Shown here one piece after another: positions 59,347 to 64,000 of a stretch of DNA of 64,000 nt. The stretch's first letter is position 1, and every line of letters starts with the position of its first letter. The DNA lies in the NCBI GenBank assembly GCA_964035795.1, contig OZ038326.1, forward strand, positions 6,933,759-6,997,758, read 5' to 3'. Source of the DNA: Pterobdella sp. o SKG-2022 (taxonomy: Eukaryota > Annelida > Clitellata > Hirudinida > Piscicolidae). The notes beneath the pieces were generated by a model. That model was given only the letters and a program-made list of their open reading frames with translations, ran no database searches and had not been told where the DNA came from. Made by a program: the position numbers and the translations under genes.

Positions 59347-60420
59347 TTAAATATTCATTATTGTCATAAATTGATATAAAATATTATTTTTATTATTATT
59401 AGTTTTATTAGTATTAGTTATCCAACGAACAGCGAATTGTCTGAGCGTTACCACGAAAATACGCCAATGACAAACTATCGGATAGACATTTAGTCTCTCT
59501 GGCTCATCTTTAGCCTTAGATATGCGATTTCCCAAATCGGACAAAAATGAAAAAGCATGAGAACCAAAGATACTAGATGTTTCCATTGCTAACGGGACGA
59601 AAATATGGCTATCTGCAAAGCTTCGATATTTTTTTATTTTCGCCATTTCTGCTTGTTGGGAAGCCCAGTCGGGGTTGGTTACAGTTTGAAGCAAGTGTGA
59701 AGGCAAAAAAGAATCAGAGCAGATAGCGTCCCAAATGAGACATTTGTCAGCTTTATAAGGGAAAATGGTAAGCCCATCTGGCCGCCTACTCTGTCAAAGC
59801 TTACTGGCTCTAGCTGACGGGGAAATCCAGCTTTGTCTAGAGCACGATGTCTAAGAATGCGTCTTGCACTTAATCAGGATAATGGATGTCTGCCAAGAAC
59901 TTCTGTTTGAGCTTCACAACGACATTTGTGCGGCAAACATAAATGCAATTCAAGACGGAGGGATATCGCAATCCTGAAAGATTCATCGTCTAGCAGCTCA
60001 CCCGTTGCTGAGTTTGGCAAACAGTTCAGCCAGACACTAGAGCAATTATGTAAGGCAGATACTAAAGAGGCAAGTTTGTGTTGATTCAAAGCTTTTTTTC
60101 AATTGGCGATACAACGCTTCACACATGGATTTCATGGTTGCAGGGAATCTAAAGATCTTTTTCAACCCAGGCTTCTGTTGCCGCAACGAATTCGACCTTT
60201 GACCAGTGTTCGTAAGTGTTATTGAGAGCATCAGAGATTAAAAACTGACATGCTACGCATGGAAAAAAGTAGTCTGAGAATGCTGCAGGATCGGAGGGTA
60301 AACGAAGACCAATTCCCCCATATCTAACCGGAAGTTTTGCTTGCAACCAGGCTGTATCATCAAAATTAATATTTCAAATTTTGGCGGCTTCTTCCCTAAG
60401 GGTTTGCTCATATTTATTTA
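59347..60420 (-). mobile_element. Retroelement C-terminal domain relic, copy C (longest)
   Basis: Minus strand, in order: AKLPVRYGGIGLRLPSDPAA, a middle segment with SATGELLDDES and LCLPHKCRCEAQTEVLGRHP, then SHLLQTVTNPDWASQQAEMA, YRSFADSHIFVPLAMETSSI and FGSHAFSFLSDLGNRISKAK. This is the same domain as copies A and B, with its upstream 'GGlGlR' linker and Cys/His 'CRC...lGrH' knuckle. Between those blocks, other frames hold RPDG- and WDA-like text. It is decayed by several frameshifts. The parent element type is not certain. Confidence 0.65.
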
Positions 60421-60880
60421 AAAGTGCAAGCTGGGGGAGCACCTTAGAATGAAAAGAAGTATGGGTATTGCAAACCATGTTACAAGAAAATCGTCCTTCT
60501 GGGCGTTTGAATTAGCTTTTATTTTTATTGGAAAAAAATTTTCAATTAATTATTCAATCAGTAAAACTACTCTATTAAATAAATTTTTTTCGAAATTTTG
60601 TGGTTTTTATTCAACCAATCAATTATGTTTTAAGGTGGTAGCTTTGGTGTTTTGATTCTGCTGCGACAGAAAAACACACGCTAATAAACACAAGTGATCT
60701 CGTTTCTGGAATCTGGGTTTTTTTCTGTTTATTTTGGCTATTTTACCTATTTAAGCATAACAAACTTTTCCACTGAGATGCATTAAATGCTTCTTTAAAG
60801 GGAATATTTATTATCAAAAAAAGTTTAAAGTCCGATAACCTTTATTTTATCGTTTTGTGAATAAGCTTCTCAAATAAAAA

Positions 60881-63800
60881 ATGTCGTATCCAAACCAACC
60901 AGGAGGTCGTTTGATTAATTTTTTACCTTTTTTCGTTATGTTTTTGCATTAGATTATTACTTTTTTAATTTTAAAATGACCGAATTAATTGAAACTTTCA
61001 AATTGGCAAGTTTTTGTTCCTAAATCAAAAAAAAAATATTCAAATAAAATTTTATCCAATGATTTAAATAGGAGAGCCTTCAAGTTTTCCATCTCAGCCA
61101 CCTGGGTACCCATCTCAGCAACCTGGGTACCCACCTCAACAACCCGGATACCCACCCCAGCAACCTGGGTACCCACCTCAGCAACCTGGTTACCCATCCC
61201 AGCAACCTGGTTACCCACCCCAGCAACCTGAATACCCACCTCAACAACCTGGGTATCCACAATCACCTGGATACCAACAGCCAGTTATTAATCAGCCTGG
61301 ACAACCTGGGTTTCCAATGAATCCAGGATTTAATCCTGCCTCCATCATGCCTGGCAGACGACTAATTGAAGCTGATGATGTAATGGTTGAAGGGGGTGAT
61401 ACTGACAATCCTTTTTCAGATAAAGCTATTCGTAAAGCTTTCATCAGAAAGGTTTGGACTAATTTTCTTATATTCTAATCCCACTTCTAACTTAATGGAT
61501 AAAAGTAATTTAAATAGACAAAAATATTAAGGTATACTTGATTTTGACTGCTCAACTATTGGTGACATTCGGCTTTGTGCTTGTCTGTTTTCTGTGAGTA
61601 GGTCATTTGCACAATAAAGTCAATTTTTAATCATCAAAAGTATATTCTGGTATAAAATGTGAAGCAGGTTCATGTATCATGTATTATAACAGGGACAATG
61701 TGAAGGTGTGGATCATGAGGCACCAGGCAGTCTATTGGACTTCATAGTTGGTTTTTGTTGATTTAATGAATCTTTATAACACTCAACATCATTAGCTTAA
61801 CACTCCTCATTCTCATTTCATCTTTTTTTTTTTAACTCACACTTATTTCATCTTATTACACTAATGATTCACCTAATGGCAATCACCTCATAATGGTAAA
61901 AAAGAAAACTGGAGTGGTTTTTATTTTAAAATAACATCAAAAAAAAACTTTATTCGTCTCATTCTTTTTCATATTATTTTCCAAATTTCTAAGTTTTCAA
62001 CCCATGCTAGTATGGAATCAGAAGCAAAACGATGATGCTTTCAAAATATATTTGTTTTAAAAGAAACTATTGTTTTGATAAGTTAGATTTTATCCAAATA
62101 AATCTGATTTAATAAAATTAAGTTCAACTTATAAACTGCTTTGTGTCGCTTAGTTAAAAATCCAAATAAATCTGAGTTAATTAAATTGTCATAGTGAAAA
62201 ATTTGGTTATTCGGAACATAAGTCAGTATTGATTTCCGGCTATTTTCCGTCATAAGTAAGTACGGAGTCTATTTTCCGTCATAAGTAAGTACGGAGTCTA
62301 TTGTTTGATTTTACACTAGCCACAATCTAACAAGTATATTTGGAAACGCAAATAAATTTTAGAGAGACGAAGGAGTAGAGTTCTGTGAAACAACTATTTC
62401 TTCACCGAAACCCTCATTCGGGGAAATGCATCGATATATTTGGTCACCATTGCATTTCACTTGATAATCTCTCCACTCTGCATCTTGCTCTTTTTTTCAC
62501 ATAAGAAATCTTAAATTTGAATGTGTGTAAAAAAGCAACATTATACTTGAATGCCCGTATAGCTCAGTGGTAGAGCATTAGACTAATTATCTAGAGTTAC
62601 CGGGTTCGATCTCGCGTGGGCCGACAATTAGCACCTGTTTTACAGTTTGTTTTCGCTACTTCAAATTTGTAGCAAACGCTTTGATCTATAGGGAAAAGTG
62701 CTTTATAAATACCGCGTTACAATACAATGCCTCCTTCAACTGGTTACTCTTGTTTTTAAGTAAGGTAAAGATGCATGTGATTTTATTATCTGTTTTAGTT
62801 CATGATTTAAGTGATCTTCATAAAAAATTTTCGTGCTTGCAATTCTTTTTGAAGCTGGTTCTGTTTTTGTTATTTTCAATATATTTGCTCCACCCTCTGG
62901 CGAGGAAAACGGGCTTCAAACTAAATGATGATGATATAAGTGTAAACTTCATACGGCCTAATGTGTTTGATGATAGCTTATAGTGAATCATAGTATATTT
63001 TTGGAGGAATGCTTTTAAACAAAAAATTTCTTTTTAAAATATAAAATCAAAAATTATTAAACAAAGACTTCAATGTCTCTAAAAGGAATTATTATTATTA
63101 TCATTATTATTAAATAAAACATGTTGTTAAGTCCTATTTCCAGGGATTATTTAGAAAATAAAAGATGCACAAGATAGCATATTTTGGCTCGTTAATTATT
63201 TCTTTTGAACGTGACATTTTCAAGAATGATTCCAATTTGTGAAGCATATTGGTTCACCTACCATGAAGCAATCTCTAAATTTCAATTTCTAATATCTTAA
63301 ATTAATAATGTTTTGATAAGGTAGTCTTCAACAAATTCTCTATTATAGTTTTTACCAACGCAAAGTCTTATTGATGAAAATGCACGAATCTTTTCATAAA
63401 ACTAACACCATAAGATAACATAAAAAACTTTTGTGTTGCTAATAAAAGATTTAATTACTGATCGATTGATATCATAGTGCTTCTCCTCATTATCTTCATT
63501 TCTCACTAGCAGGGAAACGGAGGAATCATGTCATGATAATGTTATGAATAATCATTATCAACAATGATCAACCAATCAAATCTTCTTTGTAACCTCTTTT
63601 CTTTAAAACTCGATCAATAATTATGATGATGATGTAATAATAATTTCTCATGACCACACATGAGTCACACACATCCATAACATTTCATGCTATCCTCTAT
63701 TTTCCACATGATGATGGTGTTGACGAAAGTGATGATGATTGTGGTGTCAATAATAAAGATGGTTTTTCACCTCACCCTCTGCTATGTACAATGAACAGAA

Positions 63801-63985
63801 TGATGATGATGACGATGTTGCACACTCATATTTATTTTTTCATGTTGTTTTGAGAAATTGATTGGTTTGGAAGCGTTATAATAAATCCAACACTCCACGT
63901 TTTGATAACATCATGCACACCATCACATCGCAGTGGAGTGTTCGTTGTGACGTACTTCATCCTGGCATGCCCATGTTGCAAGGGG
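60881..63985 (+). CDS. Lfg: Lifeguard/GRINA (TMBIM family), 5' part
   Basis: Golgi/ER membrane protein of the Bax-inhibitor-like TMBIM family, linked to calcium handling and apoptosis resistance. Exons: 60881-60905, 61072-61451, 61533-61594, 61693-61746, 63934-63985, all in phase; the gene continues past the right edge. It starts MSYPNQPGG, then a Pro/Gln/Tyr-rich tail of heptads (PGYPPQQ). After [20 protein letters not shown] come the first membrane span [20 protein letters not shown], a loop [14 protein letters not shown], and the second span [15 protein letters not shown]. The 'DKAIR+.FIRKVY.IL..QL' block is the family hallmark. The intron 61747-63933 contains a SINE, a tandem duplication and a GAT-rich stretch. 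Confidence 0.92.
61099..61252 (+). repeat. In-frame 21-bp minisatellite in Lifeguard exon 2
   Basis: About seven tandem copies of a 21-base unit encoding PGYPPQQ, with small variants ([14 protein letters not shown]). Unit length is a multiple of three throughout, so copy-number change would keep frame. Confidence 0.9.
61998..62040 (+). repeat. Mollusc-like retroelement tail, third copy
   Basis: The sequence caacccatgctagtatggaa is followed by 'gcaaaacgatgatg', a variant of the tail at 40286. It lies in the Lifeguard intron. Confidence 0.6.
62242..62299 (+). repeat. Perfect 29-bp tandem duplication
   Basis: Two identical 29-base units at 62242-62270 and 62271-62299, each beginning attttccgtcataag. 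The perfection implies a recent duplication. Confidence 0.95.
62552..62730 (+). repeat. tRNA-Ile-like SINE, copy 5 (full length)
   Basis: The plus strand starts gcccgtatagctcagtggta. The anticodon arm TTAGA-CTAATTA-TCTAG folds with an AAT anticodon in a seven-base loop after T33. The B-box is 'accgggttcgatctcg', and GCCC at the start pairs with GGGC at the end of the head. The tail has 'agcaaacgctttgatctata', 'gggaaaagtgctttataaat' and 'accgcgttacaatacaatg'. This copy best defines the family. Confidence 0.85.
63610..63830 (+). repeat. GAT/ATG-rich imperfect simple repeat
   Basis: Several short runs of gatgatgatg and aataataat in the last part of the Lifeguard intron. Apparent reading frames there follow from the repeat. 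Confidence 0.6.
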
Positions 63986-64000
63986 GTGAGAAGGAGGTGG

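Noticed and set aside
62681..62983. 100-codon open frame with a hydrophobic middle
   Set aside because: It begins inside the SINE tail and lies in the Lifeguard intron; no splice or family support.
1..64000. CRISPR arrays, operons, bacterial promoters or terminators
   Set aside because: The window is clearly eukaryotic, with spliced genes and animal retroelements; no direct-repeat/spacer pattern was seen.

Overview
The window is animal nuclear DNA: AT-rich, with GT-AG introns, single exons of 40-670 bases joined by consistent codon phase, and many decayed retroelements. No bacterial organisation is visible. The gene set (semaphorin, Cys-loop receptor subunit, Suv4-20, protein 4.1, HTATSF1, Lifeguard) fits an invertebrate bilaterian. 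A repeat tail resembling those of mollusc and cephalopod SINEs/LINEs hints at a lophotrochozoan, but the species cannot be fixed from this sequence. Gene models were built by hand from protein-family resemblance and splice phase.

Layout. 1-2117 holds the 5' part of a CR1-type LINE (minus). 4201-18173 (+) is a secreted Ig-class semaphorin in 23 exons. 18.6-20.1 kb holds unrecognised coding-like relics. 20380-21554 (+) is a PAN/apple-like plus C-type lectin-like gene with one splice-phase break. 24408-31196 (+) is a nicotinic-receptor-like Cys-loop subunit with an odd pore. 34945-42648 (+) is the H4K20 methyltransferase Suv4-20, which carries a nested LINE in one intron. 42817-50697 (-) is a protein 4.1/coracle-like FERM protein, convergent with Suv4-20. 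52391-55255 (+) is an HTATSF1/Cus2-like splicing factor, divergent from protein 4.1. 60881 to the right edge (+) is a Lifeguard/TMBIM family gene that runs out of the window. The genes are unrelated housekeeping and signalling functions and do not form a pathway.

Mobile DNA fills introns and intergenic space. It includes at least six LINE remnants of several clades, three fragments of a retroelement C-terminal domain, five copies of a tRNA-Ile-like SINE, and a dispersed family of short palindromic elements. The most interesting signal is in that last family. Its conserved core can be drawn as a minimal hammerhead ribozyme, with a perfect stem II, a self-complementary AAGCUU stem III, and in the best copy a perfect stem I. 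One 139-bp insertion flanked by a 14-bp target duplication carries the canonical CUGAUGA core, while most other copies show UUGAUAA, a paired change at core positions 3 and 8. Activity is inference; the base pairing is visible in the sequence.
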